Source of the DNA: Cinclus cinclus
Lineage: Eukaryota > Chordata > Aves > Passeriformes > Cinclidae
Assembly: GCF_963662255.1 (NCBI RefSeq)
Contig: NC_085047.1
Span: 96,913,619-96,977,618 of the forward strand
Reading direction: 5' to 3'
Length of the DNA stretch: 64,000 nt
Both the position numbers and the translations under genes were made by a program. Under the pieces are notes generated by a model that had not been told where the DNA came from, did no database searches, and was given only the letters and a program-made list of their open reading frames with translations. Below are positions 13,840 through 25,535 of the stretch, in pieces; positions within the stretch are counted from its first letter, which is position 1, and each line of letters opens with the position of its first letter.

Positions 13840-14039
13840 CAGGAATGCAGTAACATTTGGCAGGGTAATCAAACACTGGAATGGTGTGGCCAAGGAGGTT
13901 TTGAGGTCTCTATTTACGGAGTATTCAAAACCCAAGCAGATACAACCCTGAGGCTGAATTTTGTTTGAGTAGGGGGCTTGGCCTGCATGACATGCAGAGA
14001 GGACTTGGAGCTTCAACTAGTCCATGATTCTGTGATTAG
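13840..14039 (+). mobile_element. CR1 LINE 3' end
   Basis: CR1 3' UTR blocks are visible in order: 'aatcaaacactggaatggtg' (consensus-like 'caaacactggaacaggttg'), 'aggtctctatttacggag', 'tattcaaaacccaagcag', 'gaggacttggagc' and the terminal 'ccatgattctgtgatta'. The 3' end is intact and the 5' end truncated, as is normal for CR1. Overlapping open frames of 85-87 codons on both strands are shadows. The true 5' edge is uncertain by some tens of bases. Confidence 0.85.
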
Positions 14040-14269
14040 TTAACTGTGTCAGAGCTTACAGTAGTTATTGACCTTATATGATTTCACAAAGTTTCTTTTC
14101 TGATGAATTCAAAAGTGCTTATGCCTCTGAGCTTGTGACCTGTCACACAGGTTGAATAGATGAAAACAAAGCTGAATAGTGCAACTGAAAATCAGTATAC
14201 AGCAACGAGTATGCCTGATGGATGTAGCTATGAGTTACTCATTCTTTCAGCTGTTTGGGCTTGTAAAGC

Positions 14270-14316
14270 AAAACAAACCCACAACCAACCAACCAACTAA
14301 CCAATCAACCAACCAA
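14270..14316 (+). repeat. (CCAA)n tetranucleotide repeat
   Basis: About ten imperfect CCAA/CAAC units with two variants (CTAA, CAAT). Confidence 0.85.
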
Positions 14317-14449
14317 ATTTACAGCCTGTAAACACGAGTCTTTAGAATTAGGTTTCAAAACATTGCCAATGAATAAAGGGATATTTTTCCTACAAATATA
14401 TCCTTTCTGCTAAAAAACAGGAGTGAGACTGAGTTTCCCAAGATGAGCT

Positions 14450-14830
14450 CTGAAGCAATGGAAAGGGTCCATCAGAGGCTTGCCATGATTGTGAGGAGCA
14501 TGGGATTCACAGCCTAAGAGGAATGTTTGAAGGAACTGGACTAGTAAGGAATTTTAAAGCTTAAGAAGGAGCATGCATGAGGTTGGTTGGGGTTATGAAG
14601 GCATAAAGAAAACTAATTTTGTTTATGAGAAACAGTAAAAGGAAATGTAATGGGCACATGTGTCACTCAGGAAGTTCAGGCTAGGAATAAAAAGATGTTA
14701 AATAGGAGAAAAGTGAACACTGGATCAGATTTTTAGAACAAATCTGGATTCTCCGTTTTGGAGATTTTCAAGGCCCAGCTTGACATAACCATGGATGGCT
14801 TGATAAGCCTGCACTTGGTGAGATGTATGC
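14450..14830 (+). mobile_element. CR1 LINE, older subfamily
   Basis: A diverged CR1 copy. 'atggaaagggtccatcagagg' near 14458-14478 matches the conserved CR1 segment encoding the end of ORF2 and its start of 3' UTR ('ctggagagggtccagaggagg' type). Further on, 'gagattttcaaggcccagctt' (14760-14780) and 'gatggcttgataagcctg' match the 3' UTR. The terminal octamer tail is not evident. The reading is lower in similarity than the neighbour at 13.84-14.04 kb, so it is probably a separate, older insertion. Confidence 0.75.
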
Positions 14831-15211
14831 ACCTAACAACCCCTGTTTATTCACATGACTTGCAAAAACTTGTAACTTTGGGATTTGTAAAGCAGGCATT
14901 GCAGCAACCAAGTCTTGTACAATGCAGGTGTTGGTTTTTCTTAAGCAGTGATCACCAATAACAGTATTTAAAAGAAAACATTATGTGACATAGCCCAGAC
15001 TGGTTTATAGCACCTAAAACTAAACAGATTTGCCAAAAAGAAATATGTCTTCTCTTTAAATACTCTTTTATCAGAGGGTCATTCTCAGTACAAAAAGGCA
15101 GACTGACAAGTACATATTCTGACTCCTGAAAAGGAAAAAATAAATTTTTTCAGAGCTGGGAGGAAAATAGATTAGAAGAAAGACTCTAACTGCTCCAGTA
15201 TTGCCAGGAAG
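14831..15211. other. Non-coding DNA, nothing recognised
   Basis: The stretch between the CR1 copy and the poly-A/AT repeat shows no gene or named repeat. Confidence 0.5.
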
Positions 15212-15294
15212 AAAAAAAAAAAAAAAACTACTGGAAAAAGTAAATATATATATAATATATATAATATAATATATAATTATATATATATATATAA
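15212..15294. repeat. Poly-A run and (AT)n microsatellite
   Basis: Sixteen A at 15212-15227 are followed after a short gap by an interrupted AT/ATATA repeat from 15244 to 15294. The array is largely self-complementary and could form cruciform or slipped structures. Confidence 0.9.
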
Positions 15295-16601
15295 ATGCAA
15301 CTCTTAAGGTATTTCAATAATTTTATTTATTGAGTCAGGTATTCTGTGGTGTTTGAGTACTATTTTAATAATATCTTTTTTAAGAGGCTGAAAGGCTAAT
15401 GTGCGGGTACCAAAAAGGTATTTCTGACATGCACAGCCATTTAAATTATTCACAGAATCTAATTTTAAGCACCTGTTTTCCACTCCTTAATAAAGAGCCA
15501 GTTTTTTATTTGTCCCTTGTTCAATGCTAGAACAAAATCCCTCTCAAAGACCATTCAGAACAGCTATGATGAAAGGATCTCCATCTCTATAAAGAAAACA
15601 GACTAAAAGTAGCCTCTTAATTTATGGTCCCATGCAAAGCAGACATTTAAAGCTTACCCACTTGCAAATGACACTTGTGTTTCCAAGTACTTATTTTATA
15701 TCTGTGCATAAGTGCATTAGTATTTTGTGTCACTAAGGGCTCTCAAATGTATCTATCCATTGTGTCAGAAAATCTTGTCATTTATTTGTATAAACTGTAG
15801 TATAAAGATATATGGCACATTTAAATGTCTCCAGATTGGAAAACGTGACTGGTAGTGTACTTTTGTAGTCTTTCCACATGTCTATGTGCATCTGAAGCCA
15901 GCAACAAAAGGCTTTCCAGCTGTGACCAATACTTTACTTTCCATAATTTCTCGTGAAAGTCTACCCAAAATGATATTTATTACACTGAGAACTAATATTA
16001 ATTTGTTGTCATATAGGCTTATAGCATAATCTTAAAAAAATTTATCTTGGTTTAGCCTTGAAGTTTACAATCTACTAGAACAGTTCTTTAAGTGAAAACA
16101 TACAAACACAGAAAAGCAAGCCAGCAAAGTTGCCTGGAACACCTAAAGGCTAACTAATCAACCAGAGTGAAAAATTTCAATTTCCTGAAATATTTTCAGT
16201 CTTAGAACAGTTCTTCAAAGCAGTCTTTAAGGATTAGGCATTTTTCACATGAAGTACAAAAACATATTTTACCCCATTAGAATGGCAGAATTATATACTG
16301 AATCATGTTATTATTTTGAAATATTCAAGGAAAATATTGAGTAAATTAAGCTGGACAGGTGAATTTGTTTTTGAGTACTTTGATGTACAAGGGACCATCA
16401 AATATATTCTCACATAGAGAATAAGACTAAATGTAAATTCCTCTTTCCCTTGTATCTCTCTCTCACCTTCTTTCTAATCCTTTCCTCCTTATTATTTTTC
16501 TATAGTAACTGGAAGCTATGCCAGCGTCTCCTTTAAGCCACTCTCAGATCTCAGATTAATTTTCAGATAAAATTAATCCAATACAGAAGTTAATTTCTGA
16601 G
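15295..16601. other. AT-rich non-coding DNA
   Basis: No gene, RNA or mobile element recognised. Confidence 0.5.
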
Positions 16602-17036
16602 TTACTGATCTAGAGTGTTTTTTGATTCAAAGTGACCATAAACCACTTCTAGCTTGAAATTGTTGTATGGAAGTCTGAAAGAGGTTGAGTGGATAAAAGA
16701 AATTTGCTCATTAAATCTGTCAGGGAAGGACTCAGTTTTGCTACTGTTGCTGAAACTGAAGATATTGGGTAGAGGGAATAGAGTGAAGGAAAAGGCTGGA
16801 CTTATGGTGTACCTGCTTTTATTTGGCATATAGTGAAAGAGGGAAAACTTGAGCTTATAAAATAGCATGGACTGATCAAGCAGTGACATGGTTAGCATCA
16901 CCAAAAGGCAGGTGTGAATTTGTCTAGGTTGGAAGGAAGAAAACATAATTTGCTTACCACACGTGGTCAGCTGTTCCTCTTCCAAAGGACAGTATTCCTC
17001 CCATGCATGAAAACTGAATGGGGATAATGGATACAT
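16602..17036 (-). other. 144-codon open frame, coding status doubtful
   Basis: The minus-strand frame starts with MYPLSPFSF and ends in SKNTLDQ. It is rich in Phe and Ser, with no recognised domain, signal peptide or transmembrane pattern. In DNA with about 7% stop codons per frame, roughly one frame of this length per window is not surprising. No promoter, splice sites or poly-A signal single it out. I judge it more likely chance than gene. Confidence 0.12.
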
Positions 17037-19042
17037 AGCTTGTTTTTACCAAGTTATCAATCTCTCATGTTCCAAATAAATTTTGAAAAATTTTCCTGAA
17101 TAAAGCCTGAAAAGACAAAGTCCCACTCCTATTTAGCTCTGTTAAATCATACAACAGAATTGATGAAGTTCTTTGTGCAAAACTGAAATCAGTAATTAAG
17201 GTAAAATGAAGAGCTTGATGTACTTTATGGAACTAGAAATTACCATCCCTTAACAAAAGTGATAATATACCCATCCACATTATTTGAGACTATTAGGTTT
17301 ACATGGAATTTTGGTGTGGTTACATGAAGTTTTCTTCTCAGCTGAGAGGATGAATTGACAATAATTTCTGCAAATCTCAGAACTGGTCTGCTTTTGCTCT
17401 TGTGAATGTTTCAGAGACTAGAAACAAAAGCAAGCTGATACAATTCAGTACCAAAGTGATGCAAGGGTAATCACTCAAATTAAACTGGAAAAGAATGAAT
17501 GGGGTGAAAAACCCCACAACTAAACCTAGAATATCTTTATATTTCTCTCTGTTTTTCTCTTAAGAATTAATAAGACAAAGTAAGGGTGATTTTGTCCTTG
17601 CTGGTAGGTGATTTAAGGTAAAGCTTGAGTCCTTTTTATACATTCCTGTGTATGAAATGAAGACAGAATTTGAATTATATGATTTTTCTCTCTTATATAT
17701 GTAGACTTGTGACAAAATAACTTTTTTCAGGTTAAAACAAAGGACATTATAAAAGCTATCTATCACTCAGGAAGACAGCTCTTGATACAGATTGCATAAG
17801 GTAATGAGAAGGAGAAGTTCAAGGTTTTGTGGAGGTTGATGAATGACTGAATATCCTTTGCTTCCATGTTTTCTATGCAGGTTTTTTCTCTTACAAAAAT
17901 GAAAAAACTCTAAACTGCAGCAGTTAGCATGGCAAGTCACTTGGAGCAATATCTGACAGAAAGCTTCAAGGTTTTTTTTTTATGTGGAGCAGGATTTATG
18001 TTTGATTTGAAAAAATTACATCACTGCATACAAAAGAACTATATGCATAGTATGTTGTGCAATGTATACATGAAAATTGTACTGAATTTTTCTGTTAGAG
18101 GCAATGTTTTGCAATAATACATCCTTGATATTCTTTATCATGTTGATGTTTCATGATTAATACATATAACAAATGTCAATAAAAATGCTCTGAATCTAGG
18201 TACTTTAAGATTTTAATAATGATCTAAGCCTGTGTCAAATCCACACCTGCCCCTGGTTCATCTGAAATATAGATATTAAAAAAGGAGAATGAAAAAAATA
18301 TTAAAAAAATGTAATGTAGAGCAAATTAGAAAAAAAATATATGCAATTTGCACTTTTGAAAATACAGTGCATAACAGATGTTCATAAAAGAAAACATGAG
18401 ATGTATTACTACAGGTTTAGATTTTTCACGGTGTGAATGCCAAATGCAAAGATATTAACCTTACATTTTGGTCTATCAAATGATAGATATCATTACAGAT
18501 TTATGTGAAAAACAGAAGTGAACTTTTTTAGAATCATCAAAAGGATTATTGAATCATTTTAAAATACTAGTATATCCTCCTGCAAAAAAATCCTTAAAAT
18601 GATTTGTTAATTAGTTGTGATTGATAGTTTTCTACAAACTAGTCAAATAGTAGCATTTCCATATTGTTTGATGCTGTAATCCTCGGAGTTATTCTTTTAA
18701 TAGAAGATCATTTTCCCACCTCATATAGTGTTAAGATCCCTGACAGTACACTACAATATAAGCTTTTTATGTACTTCACAGCATTATTCAAGGTCAGGGA
18801 ATACTCTGTCTACACTTCATTGTCTAGACTGTGTCTGCTGTAGCAGAGAAAACAGAAAGCAAAGAGATGTGACAAGAAGAGAAATGAAAAATACCTTAGA
18901 CACTGAGATACAACAATGAGGGAGAGGAAATAGTCAAATTAAGTATCAAAAATATGCTAGTGTTATAACTGTCAGAAATTAGGTTTTAAAATATATAGTC
19001 CCAGATTATAAGCTAAAGCAAATTGGTTTGGATGTCAATGTA
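17037..19042. other. AT-rich non-coding DNA
   Basis: Several 60-68-codon open frames on both strands, none with supporting features. No recognised repeat. Confidence 0.5.
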
Positions 19043-19077
19043 TATATAGATCTATATAGCACTTCTAATTAATTAGA
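19043..19077. other. Two adjacent perfect palindromes
   Basis: A 16-bp perfect palindrome (tatataga|tctatata, 19043-19058) is followed five bases later by a 14-bp perfect palindrome (tctaatt|aattaga, 19064-19077). The second contains two overlapping TAATTA homeodomain-type cores. Function is not implied; AT-rich palindromes arise easily by chance. Confidence 0.5.
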
Positions 19078-19980
19078 TTGTAAAATTAATGGTCTAAAAT
19101 TTACAAAGTACTCCATGTTGAGAAAATGTAGTCCATTTTATATTATTAACACCAGCTTTCAGGAATTAAGAAAACTGGTCAAAGGTGTTTTTGTCTGACT
19201 TTAGCTAAATTGAATCTCTTGCTTAATTAACTTTTATTTGATTCCTTCAGGACCTGAATTCAACTGAGATGCTGATGATGGTATTTTTGGCTAGTAAGCC
19301 AATTTATGGACAGCCTGAGTCTGGGGGTTTTTTGTCAACAATAATGCACTACATTTATATTAAAATAAATTTTAAAAATGTCTGGGGCAGACATAAATCT
19401 GGTCCTATAATGTTACAATATCTTAGTTATAATATCTATGCAGGTTATGCTGTAGCTGCACCTTAGTGGTGAGCATGTAAGTTATATATGTGTCATAATA
19501 CAAACCTGCTGAAGAGGTATTCAATGAAATTATAACACATTCAAAATCTTCTCTTTCCTCTATAACATTACTGAGTTCTCAATAGAAAAAAGGTACTTAT
19601 TTTCCCACTTCTTATATGATTAGAATTTAATCTTAGAAGACTGTTTCAGATACTCGTATTTTGGATTTCTTGCACCAATTGAATTTCGAAGTTCATGTAA
19701 CTGAGCAGCTGTTCTGCTGCTCTGGTTCTGAAATAGAGTAACAGACTTGGCTTCAAAATCAGGAAAAATGATGAGTTCTCATGAGTTTCCTTCAAATGTA
19801 GAAACCAATGACTCGTTGCTTATTACTGCTTAGAATTTTGAACTCAATTACGACATGTTCATATTATCTTAGAAGTTTTTTTATATTGCTGTGGTTCACA
19901 GATAAGATTTTAGAAATAAATCCTTCTTGAAATAATTTCTCTCTCATCAAAACCCATATTAAAGTTTCCATGATTTAAAT
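19078..19980. other. Non-coding DNA, nothing recognised
   Basis: No open frame above 65 codons and no named repeat. Confidence 0.5.
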
Positions 19981-20034
19981 AGAAAGAAAATTAATAATAG
20001 AAAGGAAATTGATAATAAATGAGCATTTGATAAT
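19981..20034 (+). repeat. 18-bp tandem repeat, two to three units
   Basis: Units at 19981-19998 and 19999-20016 differ at two positions. A third, poorer unit at 20017-20034 shares the ending 'ttgataat' with unit two. Confidence 0.65.
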
Positions 20035-21294
20035 AATATTTCTCTTAATTAATTCTCAGTTTGTACAAATTTAACTGTTGGGAGAAAGAGATACTGTGTT
20101 TATTCTTCACCTCTTCTAGAAAAAGAAATCCAAGAATGTTATGTTAAGAGGATATAGTCAACACCATTACTTGAAATCAAAATGGATTTTAAAACTGCAT
20201 ACAGAATGGGAGTCTGGGCCCTAAAGCAGCAGAGGAAGCAATTTAAAATTGAGGATTAAAAACCAGAAAATTATGGGAGTTCTCCAATTTCTATATTCTA
20301 CCATTCTCATTCTCACTAGCACTCCAGATGTAACTATGAACTGTAATGAAAGCTCACCTTGCCGTCTATTTTTGACTCTTTTTTTGTCCTTTTCCCCCCC
20401 CATCTTGTATACTTTGGGACGTGAACTAAAGGGCAAGTTTCTCCACTCTTTATTGTGTTTTTCTTTTTAAATTTAGAGTAAAATTTTCAGAGAAACTAAA
20501 CGGCATGAGTCCATGGAATTCTAACTATGTATCAAAACACTAACATTATGTTAATTTCTGGAACTGAAAGAGATCTCAACCTACTGGTGCAAAAAGCTTC
20601 ATTTTTCAGATACTTGCATTCTTTTCTTTTTTTTTTCCTTTCCGTGTCCTGTCCTTTCCATGACCTGATAAGGAGCTATACTTGCTCCATATGAAAACAT
20701 TTTGATAACTTCTTTGAGCTAGGGAGTTTATTCAAATAACTAAATTTCATTTATTCATATACATATTCACATATTGTGTGTAATAGCTATTGTTCCCTAT
20801 ATCTTAAATTGTTTTGATCTGGTTTTTTTTTCCTTCTTTAATCCTCCAGTCATTAGGAAATTACAAACATTACTCATATCCCTTGTGGCTTTTGTATTTG
20901 TAGGCTGAAGAAACAATGTAGTTTTAATTCCATGTTTTAAATTAGTTTTCATCTCCTTTATCATTCAAGTAATCCTTCCTTTTGTATTCTCACATTCCCA
21001 TACATTTGTTTTCTTAAATATGAATTGAATTGTATGTATGCTGTTTCTGATATCTTGTCACTAGTGTGTATGCTTCCTTTTTATTACTGGATGTCTCTGT
21101 CAGCTCTTCAGCACTGCCTTTTTTTGACTTGTCTTGTCATGGGTGTACATAGCTCTCTGTTGATCGACTACTACAACTCTTTAGGTTTTCATTCAATTGC
21201 TCCCAACAAGAAAGAAAATTTTGCTTGCCATTTTTCATTTTGTGTTGCTGGTTTTCAGCTTGTATGCTTGTCTGCTCATAAATTATTAGTATTG
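20035..21294. other. Non-coding DNA, nothing recognised
   Basis: T-rich runs at 20622-20640 and 20822-20831. The open frame at 21025-21300 (91 codons) has hydrophobic stretches but no recognisable family. Confidence 0.45.
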
Positions 21295-21685
21295 GAATGA
21301 ATTGTGAAGGTCATCTCATTCCAGCCCCCGTGTCATGGACTGGGACACATTCTACTACACCAGGTTGCTCAAAGCCCCATCCAGCCTGGCTTTGAACATT
21401 CCCAGGGACAAGGTAGTCACAACTTCTCTGGGCAACCTGTTCCAGGGGCTCATCACCCTCAGGAAGGAATTCCTTCTTAATGTGTAATTGACACTTTCTC
21501 AGCTTAAAGCCATTAACACTTGTCCTACCACTATATGTCATTGTAAAAAGTCCCACTTCTGCTCTCTTGCAGACTTAAGTACAGGAAGATTTCCTAGAAT
21601 TTTCTTTTCTCCATGTTGAACAACCTCAGCTTTCTCAGTCTGTCTTCACAGGACAGGTGCTCCGGCAATCTGATCATCAAAATAA
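21295..21685 (-). mobile_element. CR1 LINE 3' end, minus strand
   Basis: Read on the minus strand this is a CR1 3' UTR. The plus-strand text shows the reverse-complement landmarks: 'tcatctcattccagccccc' near the 3' tip, 'ccaggttgctcaaagcccc', 'catccagcctggctttgaac', 'ctgggcaacctgttccagg' and 'ctcagctttctcagtctgtc'. The 3' end is at about 21295 and the 5' truncation at about 21685. Similarity is high compared with most other copies here. The 81-codon minus-strand open frame within it is not a gene. Confidence 0.93.
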
Positions 21686-23054
21686 TTCAGTTTTTCTTCT
21701 TTAATTCAACTCTTTTTTTTAATAGAAGTCATTCTTTCTGAGTTGCTGCAGTCAAAATACATTGCCATATACAACAGTTTCAGAAAGGGTTTTTGTTCTG
21801 TGGTTTGCTCTTTGGTGTTTTTATAGAAGTATTTAATGTAAGTGTTGTGGAGTAGAACTATTAGTGTGTTTTCTAACTTCCAAGAAATCATATTAACAGT
21901 CCAATGGTCCTGTATTAATTTATACATATAATTAAGTGTAATGAATGCAAGACACTTGCATGTGTAAACACTTCTTTATGATTTGTTTGGCAGTGCATAA
22001 GCTTCTTGGTGCCAATCTTCATTAATGACTGTAGCGCAGATATTCATAATAATGTACTCTAACTTTGACATGGGGAGTTGTAAGATTTTCTGAATTTGAT
22101 TTTCAGTTATGCAAAGTAATTATCGAGACTGTGTAGTGAAAGACAGAAATTTTAGGGCAACAGCCCATAAAAGTACAAATCTCTCTGACTGAAAAAAAAT
22201 AGCATTGGTCTGCAGAGCAGAATTTTTGGTTTGGCTGTACCCATTAATTCTTGAATTTCTTGGAAATACACTCCAAGGACTTTGCCATTGTAGCATTTTA
22301 CATAACAGTTAATATTGCACAGTGAATGGTTTGTTAGAACATATGTTTGCTCTTTTCAGTAGCTTTTTAGTCTCTGTTCCAGTTTTGCCTTCATTTGTGA
22401 TATATTCTCTATCCTCTGCTATAAGAGAGTGAGGTATAATAAACCTAAATTCTTAGCACTTTCTAGGATGAATATTATTGTCAGGATATTGTTATACATT
22501 TTCTTTTTAGATGGGCCCTTCATTCCAATTCTCACTACACTCAAGAGATCTCATTTGGATCTAATTTTGACTTAGGTTACGTATATTTTCAGCAAAGGCC
22601 AATGAATACATTTGTAATGAAAGCACACACTGTGCTGGGTGGGAAATGACATAATGCGGACAACTCTGTTGTCTTCAAAATAGCTATAATATCTACAAAT
22701 CAACCTGAAAGTCACTGTGGCTTAGGTTTTCTTGCTGTTGATGTTAAAGGAATTTTGTTTTCAGAAGTTTAGTGAATATAATAAATGGTGCCAGAAAAGA
22801 TTTCAACAAATGCTTATCATTACAAAAGTTTGAATGACAAGTAAGTAAGTATAGTTAATAGCAATAGTAATGCAAAAAAGATTATGTTCTCTGGTAGCCA
22901 AAGTATTTCTGACCTTCTTTTTCATTGAATGAAAATGACTTGCCCTATGTTATGAAATTTTAAAAAGGTGTAAATCCAATATAAGGTGTATAAACCTGCG
23001 AGCTGAGTAAAATGTAACCCCTTTTCTTGTGTATATTGCAGTACTTAGAATTAT
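21686..23054. other. AT-rich non-coding DNA
   Basis: Spacer between two minus-strand CR1 copies. Nothing else recognised. Confidence 0.5.
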
Positions 23055-23535
23055 ATCACAAGATAATTCAGGCTGGGAGGGACTTCAGGAGGTCCCCACT
23101 CCAATCCCTTGCCTAAAACAGAGCCAGCCCTGGTATCCTCACAGCTTCGTGTAGCCAGGCTTTGAATCCCACCAAGCACCGAGGTGACAGAGCCTTCCAG
23201 GAAAGTCCACATAGTCCCTATGTGGAAACAGAATCTTTCAGTAATTAGCCTAAACCTTTCCTTCACTCATTGTCTTTCATTGTTCTCCCCTGCCCCGCTG
23301 TGCTACAAGCACCTCAGTCTCCTTGGTGAGCTCTTGTAGGTGCTGAGTCTGTGTGGTGCACTGGAAGGCATCCATTCTCCAGCCTAACCCAGCCCTGCTC
23401 TGACAGTATCTCCCCTTGGGGCAAATGCTCCAGCCCTCACCACCTTAGGGCCCTCCCCTGAGCTTCTCACCATTTGTCTACATCTCTGCTGTGCTGGAGG
23501 CCAAAATTTGATGCAGTCTTGAAATATGTCTGAAA
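23055..23535 (-). mobile_element. CR1 LINE 3' end, minus strand
   Basis: The plus-strand text begins with the reverse complement of a CR1 tip ('aattcaggctgggagggact', 'caggaggtccccactccaat') and continues through 'tgtagccaggctttgaatcc', 'cagagccttccaggaaagtc' and 'ccctgctctgacagtatctc'. It differs from the 21.3 kb copy in the middle, so a different CR1 subfamily is likely. The 5' edge near 23535 is approximate. Confidence 0.85.
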
Positions 23536-23664
23536 AATGCCACATATTTTTAAGTTTCACAGTTCTGTCCTTCAATTTACAGACCATGTCTCTGTTCATA
23601 TAGCTCAGGAGCTGTTCACCACTGTTACTCTTAGGGCATGTCTTGGGGTCATGTTTGCCTCACT

Positions 23665-23742
23665 GCCTATCAACTTCCACTAAAACCAGATTGCTCAAAG
23701 TGCCAGCTAACCTGGCCTTGAACAACCCCAGAGACAGGGCAA
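23665..23742 (-). mobile_element. CR1 LINE short fragment, minus strand
   Basis: 'accagattgctcaaagtgcc' followed by 'taacctggccttgaacaacc' and 'cagagacagggc' is the reverse complement of a conserved CR1 3' UTR block also seen at 21.36 kb. Only this core is recognisable; the 3' tip expected to its left is missing or too diverged. It may be a separate insertion or a displaced part of the neighbour at 23.06 kb. Confidence 0.75.
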
Positions 23743-24035
23743 ATTATTGAAGGGAATTGCATAAATTTGGGCTCCAAATTGCAAATGACTAATGGTATTT
23801 TAAATTTGGAGTGGTCAGTAAAGAGATGTGTATACACACAGTAAATGTTCTCTCATTGTCAGAACAAGAGGTAAAAGGCTTGAGTTGAAATACAGAAATT
23901 TTAATTTCTTTAGTCCAGACTCAGTAACTCTCACCCTCATACACCTGCCATTTGCTGAGACATACTTTGTCTGCATGTACAATGAGCAACTGACCCTGGA
24001 GTCCAGATCAGATAAGGAGAACAGAAAAAGAATAT

Positions 24036-24150
24036 AATGGAATGGAATGGAATGGAATGGAATGGAATAGAATAGAATAGAATAGAATAGAATAGAATAG
24101 AATAGAATAGAATAGAATAGAATAGAATAGAATAGAATAGAATAGAATAG
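24036..24150 (+). repeat. Pentanucleotide microsatellite (AATGG)6(AATAG)17
   Basis: Six perfect AATGG units (24036-24065) are followed by seventeen perfect AATAG units (24066-24150), 23 units in all without interruption. It directly abuts the 3' end of the minus-strand CR1 copy that follows. On the CR1 sense strand the array reads (CTATT)n, i.e. ATTCT units, then CCATT units. CR1 elements end in short ATTCTATG-type repeats, so the array probably grew from that tail. A 90-codon minus-strand open frame here (repeating FYSIL) is an artefact. Confidence 0.97.
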
Positions 24151-25535
24151 AATATTTCAGTTGAAAGGTACCTACCACTATCACTAGTCCAACTGGCTGA
24201 CCAATTCAAGGCTAACCAAGATAAAGCCCATTATTGAGGGCATTGTCAAAATTCTTCTAAAAGCACTGACTGGCTCAGGGCACTGACCATCCTACTCAGA
24301 AGTCTGTTCTGGTGATAGATTCCCCTCTTGATAAGAAATGCTTCCTGATATGTAGTCTAAACCTCCATTGAAACAACTTTGAGCATTCCCACATATTCTA
24401 TCAGTGAATCCCAGGGAACAACACCTCCACATCTTCTTCACCTCCTCTGGAAGTTGTAGAGAGCAATGAGGTCACTCCTTAGCTTCCTCCAATTAGACAA
24501 GCCCAAAATCCTCAGCCACTCTTCTCAGGACTGTCTTCCAGCCCTGTCACCAGTTTTGTTGCCCTCCTCTGGGTGCATTCAAGGACTTTCACGTCCTTAT
24601 TCAACTGTGGGGCCCAGAACTGAACACAACCAGCACCTCCAGATCCTTTTCTGCAGAGCCACTCTCCATCCACTCCCTATCTTTCTATAGTTGTCCCCAG
24701 AGTTATTCTGTCCTAGTTACAGAATATGGTGGTTTAGGTTCCTAAATTTCATCACATTAATCATTGCCCGGTGCTACAATCTATCTAGACACCTCTGTAG
24801 GGTGTTTTGTCCTTCCAGAAATCCAACAGCACCTTCCAATTTGGTACCATCAACATACTTGCTAATGGTACATTCACCTGCTTCCTCCAGAGCACTGATA
24901 ATGTATAGAACAGAAACAGCCCTAGAACTGAACCCTGAGGAACACCAGTGATGACCAGACATCAGCCAGATGTGGACCCATTCACTAAAACTCTTTAAGC
25001 CCTGACCTTCATCCAGTTCTCCCAGCACACTGTGAAGTCATGTGTCCCACAGCTGGACAGCTTGTCCAGAAAGATGCTGTGAGAGAAAAGTATCAAAAGT
25101 CTTACTAAAAAGCAGAAAACTACATCCACTGCCTTTCTGTCATCCAGAAGGTGGGCTTATTTATAGAAGGACACCAAATTAGCTAAACATAACTTTCTCT
25201 TTGGAACCTATTAGGCTGACTCTACCTGATGATTGCATTTCTCTGAAATGCCTTTTGATAAATCCCAGTATAGCCTTTCCATATTGTTCCAGGAACTGAG
25301 GTTGGACTAACAGGTTTGCAGTTCCCTGGATCTTCCCTAATGCTTGTTCTGTGGATTGGAATGGTGTTCATTAGATTCCAGTCAGCTCAGAGAACATGAT
25401 ACATCTTACATGCAGTGTCAGTAGCTCAACACCAATGCACAGTCATTCTATCTCAGACCTGTGTGTCCCCTTATATGCTGTGGGACATCCCCCTCAAAAC
25501 CCTGCCCAAGTCTATACTGCTGAAGATTTTATATC
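24151..25535 (-). mobile_element. CR1 LINE, 1.4 kb, with decayed ORF2 (RT) segment
   Basis: This is the longest CR1 copy in the window. From the 3' tip at 24151, the plus-strand text runs through reverse-complemented CR1 landmarks: 'ctcctctggaagttgtagag', 'ctcttctcaggactgtcttc', 'gcccagaactgaacacaacc', 'cctgaggaacaccagtgatg', 'agatgctgtgagag' and 'gggcttatttatagaaggac'. Minus-strand frame 24774-25028 keeps recognisable reverse-transcriptase text. The catalytic motif, F-A-D-D in intact CR1, has decayed to Y-V-D-G (24846-24857) and is followed by T-K-L. The segment then matches the RT 'LEGR..IQRDLDRL' region as LEGQNTLQRCLDRL. Stops and frame changes elsewhere show it cannot be active. The 5' end is lost; weak similarity may continue to about 25760. 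Confidence 0.93.

Noticed and set aside
24036..24065. Satellite III-like (GGAAT)n block
   Set aside because: Only six units, embedded in a CR1-tail-derived AATAG array; this is a local microsatellite, not satellite DNA.
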